The position numbers were made by a program, and so were the translations under genes. A stretch of 13,370 nucleotides of DNA from Oscillospiraceae bacterium (GTDB taxonomy: Bacteria > Bacillota > Clostridia > Oscillospirales > Acutalibacteraceae). Of the stretch, positions 13,250-13,370 are shown piece after piece. Numbering within the stretch: the stretch's first letter is position 1; every line of letters starts with the position of its first letter. The notes below the pieces were generated by a model. That model made no database searches, was not told where the DNA came from, and saw only the letters and a program-made list of their open reading frames with translations. The stretch is from NCBI GenBank assembly GCA_902796295.1, contig CADBOL010000098.1:1-13370 (forward strand), written 5' to 3'.

Positions 13250-13370
13250 TTATTTACGGCTGTTATCTTCATAGACAGGCAGACTTCCGAAAAGCCCTCT
13301 GAAGAATGCTATTATCTTTGCAAAAAATCCTGTATCAACGGAAACTTTCTCTTCACGTGTGGTCTTTACA
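13250..13370 (-). CDS. C-terminal end of an unidentified protein (partial, 39 codons)
   Basis: A minus-strand frame stays open from the window edge to TAA at 13250-13252 and is followed by a good terminator, so it is very probably the 3' end of a real gene. The visible residues are polar (VKTTREEKVSVDTG), then a hydrophobic, aromatic segment FFAKIIAFFRGLFGSLPVY, then EDNSRK. That segment resembles the amphipathic endings seen on some large secreted or surface proteins of Clostridia, but this is only an impression. The start and most of the protein lie outside the window, and I cannot assign a family. Confidence 0.6.
   Translation of the reverse strand, partial: VKTTREEKVSVDTGFFAKIIAFFRGLFGSLPVYEDNSRK

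Overview
The window carries most of a division and cell wall (dcw) gene cluster from a low-to-moderate GC Gram-positive bacterium. The best guess is an anaerobic Clostridia member of the Oscillospirales/Ruminococcaceae type. The grounds are the gene order, a class B penicillin-binding protein with C-terminal PASTA domains, a MurE with the DNPR motif of meso-diaminopimelate enzymes, FtsL/FtsQ(DivIB)-type division proteins, strong Shine-Dalgarno sites and textbook sigma-A promoters. The genus cannot be fixed from sequence reading alone.

Left part, minus strand (1-910). rpsT (ribosomal protein S20) has its own promoter. Downstream of it a near-perfect promoter drives a two-gene unit: an unrecognised 56-residue membrane protein with a Cys-X-Cys-Cys tail, then acpP (acyl carrier protein), closed by a strong terminator at 25-54. 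The acyl carrier protein has GSL in place of the usual DSL at its phosphopantetheine serine.

Middle, plus strand (1066-11681). One dense operon reads mraZ, rsmH, ftsL-like, PBP (spoVD/ftsI type), murE, murF, ftsW, murG, ftsQ/divIB. The mraZ promoter is followed directly by three GGG-containing repeats at 10-bp spacing, which fit an MraZ autoregulatory operator. Genes are a few bases apart or overlap. The exception is an 81-bp gap with a 12-bp hairpin in front of the PBP gene. Compared with the classical order, mraY and murD are missing between murF and ftsW, and murC and ftsA are missing between murG and ftsZ.

Right part (11682-13370). ftsZ has a 145-bp AT-rich leader with its own promoter and ends in a strong GC-rich hairpin. 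Its C-terminus lacks the usual FtsZ tail peptide. Beyond it lie four tandem heptamers, a second terminator for the opposite strand, and the last 39 codons of an unidentified minus-strand gene cut by the window edge.

Together the plus-strand genes supply lipid II precursor steps (MurE, MurF, MurG), septal polymerase and transpeptidase (FtsW, PBP), the divisome linkers (FtsL, FtsQ) and the Z-ring (FtsZ). MraZ is the likely repressor and RsmH modifies 16S rRNA. No clearly new multi-gene system was found; the points most worth checking are the small cysteine-tailed membrane protein beside acpP, the MraZ-box array, the atypical FtsZ tail and the missing dcw genes.
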